This document shows positions 30,792 to 39,714 of a stretch of DNA of 45,081 nt, in pieces. The stretch's first letter is position 1. Each line of letters starts with the position of its first letter. Source of the stretch: an uncultured Collinsella sp. GTDB lineage: Bacteria; Actinomycetota; Coriobacteriia; Coriobacteriales; Coriobacteriaceae. The DNA lies in contig CALAMG010000013.1 of assembly GCA_937925715.1 (NCBI GenBank), positions 1 through 45,081 of the forward strand. Direction: 5' to 3'. The position numbers and the translations under genes were made by a program. The notes below the pieces were generated by a model. The model ran no database searches, was not told the DNA's origin, and saw only the letters and a list, made by a program, of their open reading frames with translations.

Positions 30792-32750
30792 ATGGCGATT
30801 CGGACGATGGGGCCGAGCGGACAATACGAGACTGGATTGGATGCTGCCGGTGCGGCGCTGCCCGAGCTGCTGGCGCCGGCGGGCGGGCTCGACCAGATGC
30901 TTGCGGCCATCGCCGCGGGTGCCGATGCCATCTATGCGGGGTTGGGCGGCTTTAACGCCCGTGTGAGCGCTCATGGCTTTACGGATGACGAGTTTGCGCG
31001 CGGTTGTGCCGTGGCGCATGCCCATGGCGTGCGTGTGTACGTGACGCTCAACGTGTTCGTGTTTGACGATGAACTGTCCGACGCGGTGGCGCTGGGAGCT
31101 CATGCACTGGAGCTGGGCGCCGATGCTCTGATTGTGGCCGATGCCGGGTTGGCCTGCGCGCTGCGCGCGGCGATTCCCGGGGTCGAGATTCACCTGTCCA
31201 CGCAGGCGGGCGCTCATAGCGAGGGTGCCGTGCGGCTTGCCGCCGACGAGCTGGGGGTCGAGCGCGTGACGACGGCACGCGAGCTGACGGTCGACGAGAT
31301 TGCGGCGCTATGTGCCACGGGCGTGCCCATCGAGGTATTCTGCCACGGTGCGATTTGCATCGGCTATTCGGGGGCGTGCGAGTTCTCGGCCCTGCGGCGT
31401 GGGCGCTCGGCGATGCGCGGCGACTGCACGCAGCCGTGCCGCTTGGCGTACGACCTGGTGGACGAGGCGGGGCAGAGCGTTGTCGCCGTCGAGGGAGATC
31501 GCCTGCTGTGCCCGCGCGACTATCTGGGTATTGCGCATCTGCCCGAGCTTGTAGATGCCGGCGTGGCGTCGCTTAAGATCGAGGGGCGCATGAAGAACCC
31601 CGATTACGTATTCAACGTGGTGCGGGTGTGGCGCCGGGCACTCGATATGCTGTGCGACGGCGCGTGGGACCCCGGTGCCGTGGAAGAGCTTGAACGCGAG
31701 CTGGGAAGGTCGTTTAACCGTGGGTTTACCGATGCGTACTTGCGAGGGCGTTCGGGTGCCGAGCTGATGAGCTTTGAGCGCGCAATTAACCAGGGCGTGC
31801 GCGTGGGGCGCTTGGTCGCTGTGGGCCACGAAGAGGTGACCGTTGAGCTCGACGCCGCCGTGGCGGCGGGTGACACGCTCGAGATTCGGTTCTATCCGGG
31901 TGCCGACGCGCGTCCCGATGTGCCCAAGCGCTGGCCGCAGGTGCCCTGCCCGGTGGATGCCGCAGCGGGGAAGCGCGTCGTCGTGCATTGCAAGCGTAAG
32001 GTGGACACGGGCTGCGAGGTGTACCTGATTCGCAGCGCCGGCGTGTTGGATCAGACGGCGGCAGTGTTGGAGCGCATGCGGGCCGAGGCGGATGCGATTG
32101 CGCCCGTTGCGCGTGCCGTTGAGGTGCTGCCCTTTGAGGGCGTTGCGGTGGATGGCGGTGCGTCCACGGAGTTGGTGGAGTGCGCGGTTCCCACTCGCAT
32201 GGTTTTTGCTTGGCAGCTGATGGATGCCGACCCGCGCGGAGAACTTGATTTGTCCGACGCCGTTGTGGTGCTTGACGAGGTGTGCCGCACGGGTGACGCT
32301 GACTGGACCCGCTCACTGATACAGCGTGCCGGGCGCGTCGTCTGCCGCAACCTGGGACAGGTGGTGATCGCTCGCGAGCTGGGCGTGACGTTTGACGTGG
32401 CGGCGCCGGTGTTCTGCGCGAATCGGGCCACGCTTACCTGGCTGCGCGGACTCGGTGCGGGGCGGGTGTGCTTGCCGGCGGAGTTGCTCGGCAATGATGC
32501 GGAGCGTATTGCCGAACTGGCCGCTGAACCCGGCGTGTTGGGTCCGGTCGACGCCGACCGTCCCGAGCTTATGGTGTGCGAGCACTGCCTGCTGACCGCC
32601 GAGGGCGTCTGCGCCACCGATGCGACGGGACAGGTTCGTTGCCGCGACTGCTTGCGTCGTCGGCAGGTACGCTATCTGGTCGAGCGTGACGGTACACGTC
32701 TGCCAGTTGCCATTGACGCATGCGGCAGGACGAGGATTTTCCTGTCGTAG
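30792..32750 (+). CDS. U32-family peptidase/RNA-hydroxylation-type protein
   Basis: This 652-residue protein of the U32 family has a TIM-barrel-like start (PELLAPAGGLDQMLAAIAAG, DAIYAGLGGFNAR) and the family signature IEVFCHGAICIGYSGACEFS followed by RGDCTQPCRLAY. The Cys residues there would bind an iron-sulfur cluster, as in RlhA/TrhP, which hydroxylate rRNA or tRNA; collagenase-type action has also been claimed for the family. The C-terminal half is DUF3656-like and ends with a four-Cys motif, CEHC and CRDC, a probable second metal site. The start is at ATG 30792 with TAAGGAG. It is divergent from the PBP gene. Confidence 0.85.
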   Translation: MAIRTMGPSGQYETGLDAAGAALPELLAPAGGLDQMLAAIAAGADAIYAGLGGFNARVSAHGFTDDEFARGCAVAHAHGVRVYVTLNVFVFDDELSDAVALGAHALELGADALIVADAGLACALRAAIPGVEIHLSTQAGAHSEGAVRLAADELGVERVTTARELTVDEIAALCATGVPIEVFCHGAICIGYSGACEFSALRRGRSAMRGDCTQPCRLAYDLVDEAGQSVVAVEGDRLLCPRDYLGIAHLPELVDAGVASLKIEGRMKNPDYVFNVVRVWRRALDMLCDGAWDPGAVEELERELGRSFNRGFTDAYLRGRSGAELMSFERAINQGVRVGRLVAVGHEEVTVELDAAVAAGDTLEIRFYPGADARPDVPKRWPQVPCPVDAAAGKRVVVHCKRKVDTGCEVYLIRSAGVLDQTAAVLERMRAEADAIAPVARAVEVLPFEGVAVDGGASTELVECAVPTRMVFAWQLMDADPRGELDLSDAVVVLDEVCRTGDADWTRSLIQRAGRVVCRNLGQVVIARELGVTFDVAAPVFCANRATLTWLRGLGAGRVCLPAELLGNDAERIAELAAEPGVLGPVDADRPELMVCEHCLLTAEGVCATDATGQVRCRDCLRRRQVRYLVERDGTRLPVAIDACGRTRIFLS

Positions 32751-32846
32751 GTGCCGCGTCGCATCAGTTTGTTATCATAAGAGAGTTTATGGACTTCCAG
32801 CACCGCCGTTTTCGGCGAGGGTGCTATAGCAAAAGGAGGATACCCA

Positions 32847-34058
32847 ATGCTGTCTGTTGACGAGCAAATGCGTATCATCACCTCGGGCGCCGCGCAGATC
32901 GTTCCCGAGGCCGACCTTCGCAAGAAGCTTGAGAAGGGCGAGCCCCTCAACATCAAGCTCGGCGTCGACCCCACCAGCCCCGACCTGCACCTGGGCCACG
33001 CCGTGCCGCTGCGCAAGATGCGTCAGTTCCAGGACCTGGGCCACAACGTCACCCTCATCATCGGCAACGGTACCGCGTTGATTGGCGACCCTTCGGGCAA
33101 GAATTCCACCCGTCCGCAGCTTTCGCAGGAGCAGATCGAGGCCAATGCCGAGACCTACGTGAGCCAGGCCATGAAGATCCTGGATCCCGAGAAGACCACC
33201 ATCGTGCACAACGGTGACTGGATCCTTTCGATGGATCTGGCCGGTCTGCTGCAGGTGTGCTCCAAGTTCACCGTCGCCCGCATCCTCGAGCGCGACGACT
33301 TTACCAAGCGCTACCAGTCTCAGACGCCGATCGCCCTGCATGAGTTCCTGTATCCCGTGATGCAGGCTTTCGACTCCGTGCAGATCAAGGCCGACGTCGA
33401 GATGGGCGGCACCGATCAGCTCTTCAACCTGCTCGCTGGCCGTGAGCTCATGGAGAAGATGGGCATGGAGCCGCAGATCGCGCTTACCATGCCGCTGCTC
33501 GAGGGCACCGATGGCGTGCGCAAGATGTCCAAGTCCTACGGCAACTACATCGGCCTGACCGACGCGCCCAAGGACATGTTCGGCAAGACCATGTCCATCC
33601 CCGACGAGATGATCGGCAAGTACTATCGTCTGGCCAGCTCGCTCACCCCGGCAGAGGTCGACAAGATCGATGCCGCCCTGGCCGATGGTTCTGCCGACCC
33701 CTACGAGCTCAAGCGCGCTCTGGGCCGTGACCTGTGTGACACCTACCACGGCGCCGGTGCCGGCGACGAGGCTCAGGCCGAGTTCGACCGCGTGTTCAAG
33801 GAGGGCCAGCTCGCCGACTTCCCCGAGAAGCACGTTGAGCTGACTGTTAACGACGAGGGCCAGATCTACCTCGCCGGCCTGCTCAAGGACTTGGGTCTTT
33901 CGGCGAGCGCCGGCCAGGCTCGTCGCGATATCGACGGCGGCGGTGTCAAGATCAACGGCAAGGCCGTGGCTCCCAAGAGCTATAACATCGATCCCAGCGC
34001 CCTCAAGCTGGGCGACACCCTCTCCGTGGGCAAGCGCAAGGGCTTCAAGCTGATCTAA
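32847..34058 (+). CDS. tyrS: Tyrosyl-tRNA synthetase (TyrZ-like clade)
   Basis: This 403-residue class I synthetase charges tRNA-Tyr. The HIGH motif appears as HLGH at 48-51, KMSKS is at 226-230, and the S4 RNA-binding domain occupies the last about 65 residues (SAGQARRDIDGGGVKINGK). The start IKLGVDPTSPDLHLGH is the form seen in the TyrZ-like clade. AAAGGAGG precedes the ATG. The leader holds a nested hairpin (AGCACC...GGGTGCT at 32800-32826) but no T-box sequence is seen. Confidence 0.97.
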   Translation: MLSVDEQMRIITSGAAQIVPEADLRKKLEKGEPLNIKLGVDPTSPDLHLGHAVPLRKMRQFQDLGHNVTLIIGNGTALIGDPSGKNSTRPQLSQEQIEANAETYVSQAMKILDPEKTTIVHNGDWILSMDLAGLLQVCSKFTVARILERDDFTKRYQSQTPIALHEFLYPVMQAFDSVQIKADVEMGGTDQLFNLLAGRELMEKMGMEPQIALTMPLLEGTDGVRKMSKSYGNYIGLTDAPKDMFGKTMSIPDEMIGKYYRLASSLTPAEVDKIDAALADGSADPYELKRALGRDLCDTYHGAGAGDEAQAEFDRVFKEGQLADFPEKHVELTVNDEGQIYLAGLLKDLGLSASAGQARRDIDGGGVKINGKAVAPKSYNIDPSALKLGDTLSVGKRKGFKLI

Positions 34059-34083
34059 CGAGCGAGTTGACCTCACAAGTGCA

Positions 34084-34120
34084 ATAAGGCCGCAGCCGGG
34101 AATCCCGACTGTGGCCTTTT
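34084..34120 (+). terminator. Rho-independent terminator after tyrS
   Basis: AAGGCCGCAGCCGGG pairs with CCCGACTGTGGCCTT across AAT, followed by TTTT. It is immediately followed by the third dispersed palindrome. Confidence 0.9.
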
Positions 34121-34121
34121 G

Positions 34122-34191
34122 AGTTGCGGTGAAATAGTTCCTAAAAATGCCATACGGCGCCCAGGCAGGAACTATTCCACCGCAACTTTTC
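34122..34191. repeat. Dispersed palindrome, copy 3, downstream of tyrS
   Basis: Arms 34122-34142 and 34167-34187 match at 20 of 21 positions. The outer AGTTGCGGTGAAATA is shared with the copies at 12602 and 15388, while the inner arm (GTTCCT) and loop are different. A TTTT follows the right arm. Confidence 0.85.
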
Positions 34192-34335
34192 TTCCGCACC
34201 CAAGGGATCATTTGGCGGTGCCGTTAAGCGGATGGGGTGTTAGCGGGACCTCCTTTTGGGCATACAATTGCTATTGGCTTGCTGCGGTGAAGGCTCGTCC
34301 GCTCCGCAGTTATTTCTACAGTTAAAGGAGAATGT

Positions 34336-36156
34336 ATGTCCGTTGAGGTCATGAGGTCTGTGATCGATGCTGCCGAGGGCCGCGTGCCCGTCGACACGCT
34401 GTTTATCAATGCGCAGATTGTCGACGTGTATGGCCAGCGTGTGGCGCCCGGCAGCGTTGCCGTCAAGGACGGTGTGATCGTCGGCGTGCTCTACGATGGT
34501 CGCGACGATGCCGCCGGCACCTACGAGGCTGCCGAGGTCATTGACTGCCAGGGCCGCTATCTCGCCCCCGGCTTTATCGACGGACATCTGCACATTGAGT
34601 CCTCGAACATCCGTCCCGCCGAGTATGCGCGCATGGCGGCGACGCGCGGTACCACCACCGCCATTGCCGACAGCCACGAGATCGCCAACGTGGCGGGGCT
34701 CGACGGCCTGCGCTTTATGATCGAGGACGGTCGCCGCGCGCCCATTTCCATCAAGTACATGATGCCCTCATGCGTGCCCGCGCTGCCCGATGAGCAAGCG
34801 GGCGCTGTGATTACCGCTGCTGACATGCAGGCGTTTTTTGCCGAGCATCCGGGCGACGTTTTTGGCCTGGGCGAGATGATGAACCTGCCGGGCGTCTTTA
34901 TGGCCGATCCCGAGACCTGCGCTCGCATCGATGCTGCCAACCAGACGCCGTCCAAGCAGGTCGACGGCCATGCGCCGCTCGTTGCCGGCAAGGACCTCAA
35001 TGCCTATGCCGCGGCGGGTATTATTGCCGACCACGAGTCGACGATTCCCGAGGAGGCGCTCGACAAGCTGTCTCGCGGCATGTACGTGATGCTGCGCGAG
35101 GGTACGTGCAGCCATGATCTGGCCAACCTGTCGCCGATGCTGCTGGAGAATCCCGCGCGCGCCCGCCGCTGCTGCTTTGCGACTGACGACCGCGCTCCTT
35201 CCGATGCGCTTGCAACCGGCATGATCGACAATGACTGCCGCGTGGCGATTGAGGCCGGTATCGACCCCGTGGTCGCTATCTCTATGGCGTCCCTCTCCAC
35301 GGCCGAGGCGTTTGGCCTGGATCACGGCTGCCGCGACCCGCACGAGCTCCGCGGTGCGATTGCCCCGGGCAAGCGTGCCGACCTGCTGGTGCTCAATGAC
35401 CTGACGTTTGCCACGGCTCCGCATCGTGTATATGCCGCCGGTGCCCTGGTGGCGCAGGACGGCACCTTTGTGGGCGAGATCGCACCCGAGATGGCCGAGG
35501 TTGCGGCCCTTGCCGATGAGCTGCGCGCCTCCGTTAAGCTGCCGAAGCTTTCGCTCGACGTATTCGACTATGCCTTTAAGCCGGGCGAGGCCGTGATTGA
35601 CGTGGTGCCGGGCAAGGCCATCACGGGCATGGTTCGTCCCGAGAGCGCCGAGGGCCTGCGCCGTATTATGCTGATCGAGCGCCACGGCCGCGGCGTGTCG
35701 CTGCAGGCCGAGGGCGCCGACGGTGACGGCCCCGCTGGCCTGGGACTCGTTGGCAAGCATATCGGCCGCGGCTGGGTGCGCGGCTTTACCATCACGGGTG
35801 GTGCCATCGCCTCGACGATCGGACACGACTCGCACAACGTGTGCGTCGTGGGCGACAACGCCGCCGATATGATGGCCGCCGTTGATGCCGTGGGCCAGGG
35901 CGGTCACGTGCTGGTGCGCAACGGCGAGGTCGTGGCGCGCATTCCGCTGGCGCTCGGTGGCCTGATGAGCGAGGGCACGGCCGAGGACGTTGCCGCGCAG
36001 CACGACGACTTTATGGTCAAGGCGCGTGCCATGGGCATCGAGCCGCCGCTCGACCCCATCATGGGCATCATTTTCCTGCCCCTGCCGGTGATCCCGACGC
36101 TCCGCATCCGCCCCGAGGGCATGTTCGACGTCACGACCTTCACCTACGCCGACTAG
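34336..36156 (+). CDS. ade: Adenine deaminase
   Basis: This 606-residue amidohydrolase deaminates adenine to hypoxanthine. The metal site starts with DGHLHIESS (about 85-93), continues with DSHEIANV and the His of DGHAPL, and the C-terminal adenine-deaminase domain carries GHDSHNVCVVG. Length near 600 is normal. AAAGGAG precedes the ATG. Hypoxanthine feeds purine salvage or, via xanthine dehydrogenase, the breakdown route encoded at 6-15 kb; that link is inference. Its stop codon lies in a repeat. Confidence 0.96.
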   Translation: MSVEVMRSVIDAAEGRVPVDTLFINAQIVDVYGQRVAPGSVAVKDGVIVGVLYDGRDDAAGTYEAAEVIDCQGRYLAPGFIDGHLHIESSNIRPAEYARMAATRGTTTAIADSHEIANVAGLDGLRFMIEDGRRAPISIKYMMPSCVPALPDEQAGAVITAADMQAFFAEHPGDVFGLGEMMNLPGVFMADPETCARIDAANQTPSKQVDGHAPLVAGKDLNAYAAAGIIADHESTIPEEALDKLSRGMYVMLREGTCSHDLANLSPMLLENPARARRCCFATDDRAPSDALATGMIDNDCRVAIEAGIDPVVAISMASLSTAEAFGLDHGCRDPHELRGAIAPGKRADLLVLNDLTFATAPHRVYAAGALVAQDGTFVGEIAPEMAEVAALADELRASVKLPKLSLDVFDYAFKPGEAVIDVVPGKAITGMVRPESAEGLRRIMLIERHGRGVSLQAEGADGDGPAGLGLVGKHIGRGWVRGFTITGGAIASTIGHDSHNVCVVGDNAADMMAAVDAVGQGGHVLVRNGEVVARIPLALGGLMSEGTAEDVAAQHDDFMVKARAMGIEPPLDPIMGIIFLPLPVIPTLRIRPEGMFDVTTFTYAD

Positions 36157-36192
36157 TCATCGGGGACGTTCTTAAACGACTAGTCGTCGGGG
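36150..36192. repeat. Direct repeats at the ade stop, inverted copy of the element at 37228
   Basis: CGACTAGTCATCGGGG (36150-36165) and CGACTAGTCGTCGGGG (36177-36192) differ at one base and start 27 bp apart; the first includes the ade stop codon. Read on the other strand, this block matches 37228-37258 at 28 of 31 positions. Confidence 0.8.
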
Positions 36193-36287
36193 TGGCGTGT
36201 CGCCTGACGCCGCGACCGTGAGACCTCTGGCATGTGTGAGCTATTTGCTAGGTCCTTGTAACGTTTACGCCCGCAGAGTCTTATTTG

Positions 36288-36349
36288 AGCTCCCTTTGGG
36301 TACGTTGGAATTGGATATACGTCCGATTCCATCAAGCCCGAAGGGAGCT
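36288..36349 (+). promoter_or_regulatory. Nested hairpin that pairs the ribosome site of the HAD gene
   Basis: AGCTCCCTTTGGG (36288-36300) pairs along 13 bp (one G-U) with CCCGAAGGGAGCT (36337-36349). Inside it, GGAATTGGA pairs with TCCGATTCC. The ribosome site GAAGGGAG lies wholly in the right arm and the ATG starts five bases after it; TTTTC follows. It could be a translational switch or a terminator-like attenuator. Confidence 0.75.
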
Positions 36350-36354
36350 TTTCT

Positions 36355-37149
36355 ATGTTTAAACTGATTGCATCCGATATGGACGGCACGTTGCTTGACG
36401 AAAACGGCCAGGTGCCTCCCGAGACCTACGAACTGATTCTGGCGCTACACGAGCATGGCGTGCATTTCGCCGCATCGTCAGGCCGTCGTTACGACCGCCT
36501 GTGCGAGTTCTTTGCACCTGTTCGCGACAAGATGGACTTTGTCGCCGCTAACGGCGCCCAGGTCTACGCCGACGGTAAGATGGTAGACCGCGAGGTGTAT
36601 TCGCACCTGGCGATTCGAAGGCTCGCCCAGGCCGTCGCGACGTTTCCCAATCTGCATCCTGCACTTTTTGACCGAACCAAGTCCTTCTTGCTCGATGACG
36701 AGTGCAAGTTCGTGCGTGAGGTCGATAAGGACCTTCCCAATGCCGAGCGCATTTGGGAGCTGCCCGATCCCAGCGTAAATATCATCAAGGCGAGTATCTT
36801 TTGCGATGACGGTGCCGTTATGGACAGCGCTTACGTACTACAGCGCGAACTCGGTCAGCTCTTTACTTTTGCGCCTTCGGGCAACGCGTGGATCGATGCC
36901 ATGCAGCCCGGCGTGTCGAAGGCCTCGGGCATCGCACAGCTCATGGAGCACTATGGAGTCGAACGCGACGAGGTTATGGCGTTTGGCGACTCGATGAACG
37001 ACTACGAGATCATTCGCTTTGTCGGTACGGGCTGCGCGATGGAAAACGCGCGCCCCGCGCTCAAGGCAGTGGCCGATCGCGTGGTGGGTTGTAATCGCGA
37101 CCACGCCGTCCAGCAGGAGCTCCGTCGCGTGCTGGAGAGTCTCGCTTAA
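36355..37149 (+). CDS. Cof-type HAD-superfamily phosphatase
   Basis: This 264-residue phosphatase of the HAD class IIB (Cof/YbiV) type has motif I DMDGTLLDE (8-16), motif II SSGR (about 42-45), the conserved Lys in VSKASG and motif IV GDSMNDYE. The substrate is unknown; such enzymes act on sugar phosphates, FMN or PLP. The gene is convergent with a second, only distantly similar, HAD gene. Its ribosome site is buried in a hairpin, and it is flanked by inverted copies of one repeat. Confidence 0.92.
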   Translation: MFKLIASDMDGTLLDENGQVPPETYELILALHEHGVHFAASSGRRYDRLCEFFAPVRDKMDFVAANGAQVYADGKMVDREVYSHLAIRRLAQAVATFPNLHPALFDRTKSFLLDDECKFVREVDKDLPNAERIWELPDPSVNIIKASIFCDDGAVMDSAYVLQRELGQLFTFAPSGNAWIDAMQPGVSKASGIAQLMEHYGVERDEVMAFGDSMNDYEIIRFVGTGCAMENARPALKAVADRVVGCNRDHAVQQELRRVLESLA

Positions 37150-37150
37150 T

Positions 37151-37258
37151 CCGGCAGATGGGGACGTTCCTTTTCTGCCGGCAGTGGGGGGCAGTCCTTG
37201 CAGCTTTTTCGCGAAGACTGTCCCCAACGACTAGTCATTCAAGAACGTCCCCAATGAC
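37151..37258. repeat. Nested palindromes between convergent HAD genes
   Basis: Several inverted repeats overlap: CCGGCAGA (37151-37158) with TCTGCCGG (37174-37181); TGGGGACGTTC (37159-37169) with GAACGTCCCCA (37243-37253); and GGGGCAGTC with GACTGTCCCC (about 37188-37224). The last 31 bases match the ade-end repeat in inverted orientation. They may serve as a two-way terminator or be stacked repeat elements. Confidence 0.8.
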
Positions 37259-37288
37259 TGTTTTAGCTACCCTGCCGGGTTGCTGCTG

Positions 37289-38131
37289 CTAGGCGAGAGC
37301 GGCCATGATGGTGCGGGCGACGCCGTCGTGGTCGTTGTCGTATTCGGTGATGGCGTCGGCGGCCTCGCGGTCCTCGGGCTCGGCGTTGATCATGGCCATG
37401 CCGTGGCCCGCTGCCTGCAGCATGGGGATGTCGTTGATGTTGTCGCCGAACGCCCAAGCGTCGGCGAGACGCTCGCCCAGGTGCTCGCAGAGCCACGTGA
37501 GGGCCGTTCCCTTGGTGGCGCCCTCGCCCATGACCTCGATATTCATGGCGTACGAACGCGTGACTTCAATGCCTCCGAGCGTGTCGAGTTCCGCCGCGAT
37601 GGCGTCGCGATCAGCCGGGTTGTGCCAGTACATGGCGATGCGCTCGAGCGTCTCGACCTCGTCGATCTTGCTGTCGATATCCATGTCGATCGGTGTTCGT
37701 GTGCGCTTGAGCGAAGCCGCGATGTGGGGGTCGCCGCCGCAGAATTCGTCCAGGCGCGTGTAGAGCGAGCGGGGGAGGAAGCACTGCCCATCCGCGAAGA
37801 TATCGAAGGTCACATCGTGGCCGGCGGCGATGCGATGGATGCGATGGGCAATGCCGCAATCGAGCGGACGGCTCAAGATGCACGTGGCGCGCGAGGCGTC
37901 GGTGGGCACATCGTCGTCGAGCTGCCAGACGCTGGCGCCATTGGCGCAAACGGCATAGTGCACGGCGGTATGGGCGAGGATGGGCTCAAAGATGCCCGAC
38001 AGCGGACGTCCCGTGCAGGGCACAAATTCAATCCCGCGTCGAGCGAGCTCGTCGAGCATCGCCCAGGTGGCATCGCTCATCTGCTTATCGCTCGTCAACA
38101 GCGTTCCATCCATATCGGAAAACACAATCAT
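37289..38131 (-). CDS. Cof-type HAD-superfamily phosphatase
   Basis: This 280-residue HAD class IIB phosphatase has motif I SDMDGTLLTSD (5-15), motif II CTGRP, the Lys in GATKGTAL and motif IV GDNINDIPM. The cap domain is rich in His and aromatic residues. The substrate is unknown. It is read toward the other HAD gene and stands behind citrate synthase, separated from it by a strong terminator, so it has its own transcript. Confidence 0.92.
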   Translation of the reverse strand: MIVFSDMDGTLLTSDKQMSDATWAMLDELARRGIEFVPCTGRPLSGIFEPILAHTAVHYAVCANGASVWQLDDDVPTDASRATCILSRPLDCGIAHRIHRIAAGHDVTFDIFADGQCFLPRSLYTRLDEFCGGDPHIAASLKRTRTPIDMDIDSKIDEVETLERIAMYWHNPADRDAIAAELDTLGGIEVTRSYAMNIEVMGEGATKGTALTWLCEHLGERLADAWAFGDNINDIPMLQAAGHGMAMINAEPEDREAADAITEYDNDHDGVARTIMAALA

Positions 38132-38156
38132 TTGATGCAGCCCTTTCTGCTGGCAT

Positions 38157-38196
38157 AAAAAGCGTGGCCGAGGGCGATGATGCCCTGGCCACGCTC
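38157..38196 (-). terminator. Rho-independent terminator after citrate synthase
   Basis: On the minus strand AGCGTGGCC pairs with GGCCACGCT, with an inner AGGGC/GCCCT pair, followed by TTTTT. It lies about 22 bases after the gltA stop. Confidence 0.9.
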
Positions 38197-38218
38197 GGGT
38201 TCTATAACGGTCCGCGTC

Positions 38219-39637
38219 CTAGCGATCGGCGAGCGGCTTGTACTCCAGCGGCTCGATAACCGGACGGTAGGCGGGCCGGATGATGCGGTGCGCGCAGAAG
38301 AGCTCTTCCATGCGGTGCGCCGACCAGCCGGCCATGCGGGCGACGGCGAATAGCGGCGTAAAGAGCGTTTCGGGCACGCCGAGCATCTTGTAGATAAAGC
38401 CTGTGTACAGGTCGATGTTGGCGCAGATGGGCTTGGTCATGCCGTGGTCGCGCATGACCTGGGGTGCCAGGCGCTCGATGCGCTCGATGAGCGCGAACTC
38501 CTCGCCCAGGTCCTTCTTGGCTGCCAGCGAGCGCGCGTAACGACGGCACACCTCGGCACGCGGGTCGCTCAGCGTGTAGACGGCGTGGCCCATGCCGTAG
38601 ATGAGGCCCGTGCCGTCGAAGGCCTGCTTGTCGAGGATCTTGCTCAGGTAGGCTGCGACCTCGTCCTCGTCCTCCCAATTGGAGACATGCGCACGGATGT
38701 CCTCGTGCATGGACACGACCTTGGCGTTGGCGCCGCCGTGGCGCGGGCCCTTGAGCGAGCCGATAGCTGCGGCGTAGGCGGAATACGGGTCGGTGGCCGA
38801 GGAGGACAGCACGCGGCAGGCGAACGTGGAGTTATTGCCGCCGCCGTGCTCGGCATGCAGCATAAGCATCACGTCGAGCAGCATGGCCTCGTCGCGGGTG
38901 AATGCCATGCCGCCGCGCAGGACCTGCAGGATGGTCTCAGCGGTGGAGAGGCCGGGTGTGGGGTGCGGCACATGAACCTCGGAGCCGCGGCGCTTGGCGA
39001 CCGAGGCCATATGCGCGAAGGCGGCGATGCGGGGGAGACGGGCGAGCATGGAGATGGCGACGTCGATTTCGTGTTCGGGTGTAATGGCGTCGGGCTCGGC
39101 GTCGAAGGCGTAGAGCAGCAGCACGGCGCGCTGAAGCACATTCATGATGCTCGACGACACCGTGGTCATGGGGAACTCACGGACGTATTCGTCGCTCAGG
39201 TGCCTAAAAGCACCCAGGCGTCCGCAAAAACCGTCGAGTTCCTCTTTGGTGGGCAGCGAGCCCGTGATGAGCAGATAGGCGACCTCTTCGTAGCCGTAGC
39301 GGTTCTCGGCCTGGGCGTTGTTGACCAGATCCTCGATGCTGTAGCCACGAAGCGTGAGCTTGCCCTGATCGGGCACGACTTTGCCGTCGACCTTGTTGTA
39401 GCCGTGCACGTCCGAGATGCGGGTAAGGCCCGCGACCACGCCCGAGCCGTCGGCATTGCGCAGGCCGCGCTTGACGTTGTGCTCTACGAACAGGTCCTCG
39501 TCGTACGGGGCGGTCGGCAGGCCGTGGTAGAGGTTTTCGCTTTCGGGCGAAATCTGACGGCTCGCCTCGTAATCCAGAACCAGGCGGCTCAGGTGATCGT
39601 CGAAGCGGTAGTAGATTTTCTTGGCGTCGTAGGCCAT
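38219..39637 (-). CDS. gltA: Citrate synthase
   Basis: This 472-residue enzyme condenses acetyl-CoA with oxaloacetate. The catalytic residues can be placed: His in LHAEHGGGNNSTF, His in GMGHAVYTLSDPR and Asp in NIDLYTGFIY. The N-terminal part is longer than in the short form, as in some anaerobes. In such organisms the enzyme usually serves glutamate synthesis rather than a full cycle; 2-methylcitrate synthase activity cannot be excluded. It starts with GAGAGGAG and follows the ACT-domain gene by 77 bases on the same strand. Confidence 0.94.
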   Translation of the reverse strand: MAYDAKKIYYRFDDHLSRLVLDYEASRQISPESENLYHGLPTAPYDEDLFVEHNVKRGLRNADGSGVVAGLTRISDVHGYNKVDGKVVPDQGKLTLRGYSIEDLVNNAQAENRYGYEEVAYLLITGSLPTKEELDGFCGRLGAFRHLSDEYVREFPMTTVSSSIMNVLQRAVLLLYAFDAEPDAITPEHEIDVAISMLARLPRIAAFAHMASVAKRRGSEVHVPHPTPGLSTAETILQVLRGGMAFTRDEAMLLDVMLMLHAEHGGGNNSTFACRVLSSSATDPYSAYAAAIGSLKGPRHGGANAKVVSMHEDIRAHVSNWEDEDEVAAYLSKILDKQAFDGTGLIYGMGHAVYTLSDPRAEVCRRYARSLAAKKDLGEEFALIERIERLAPQVMRDHGMTKPICANIDLYTGFIYKMLGVPETLFTPLFAVARMAGWSAHRMEELFCAHRIIRPAYRPVIEPLEYKPLADR

Positions 39638-39714
39638 GCGCGCTCCTCTCCGGTCCGCTTTGGGGCCGCGCGCTTGGACGATATGACGTCAAGCTGCCCC
39701 GAGCGGCTTGTTCG

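Noticed and set aside
32751..32846. T-box leader for tyrS
   Set aside because: Leader is under 100 bases and lacks the T-box sequence.
34190..34335. Purine riboswitch before ade
   Set aside because: No conserved purine-riboswitch core or loop sequences seen; only a short CTGCGG/CCGCAG repeat.
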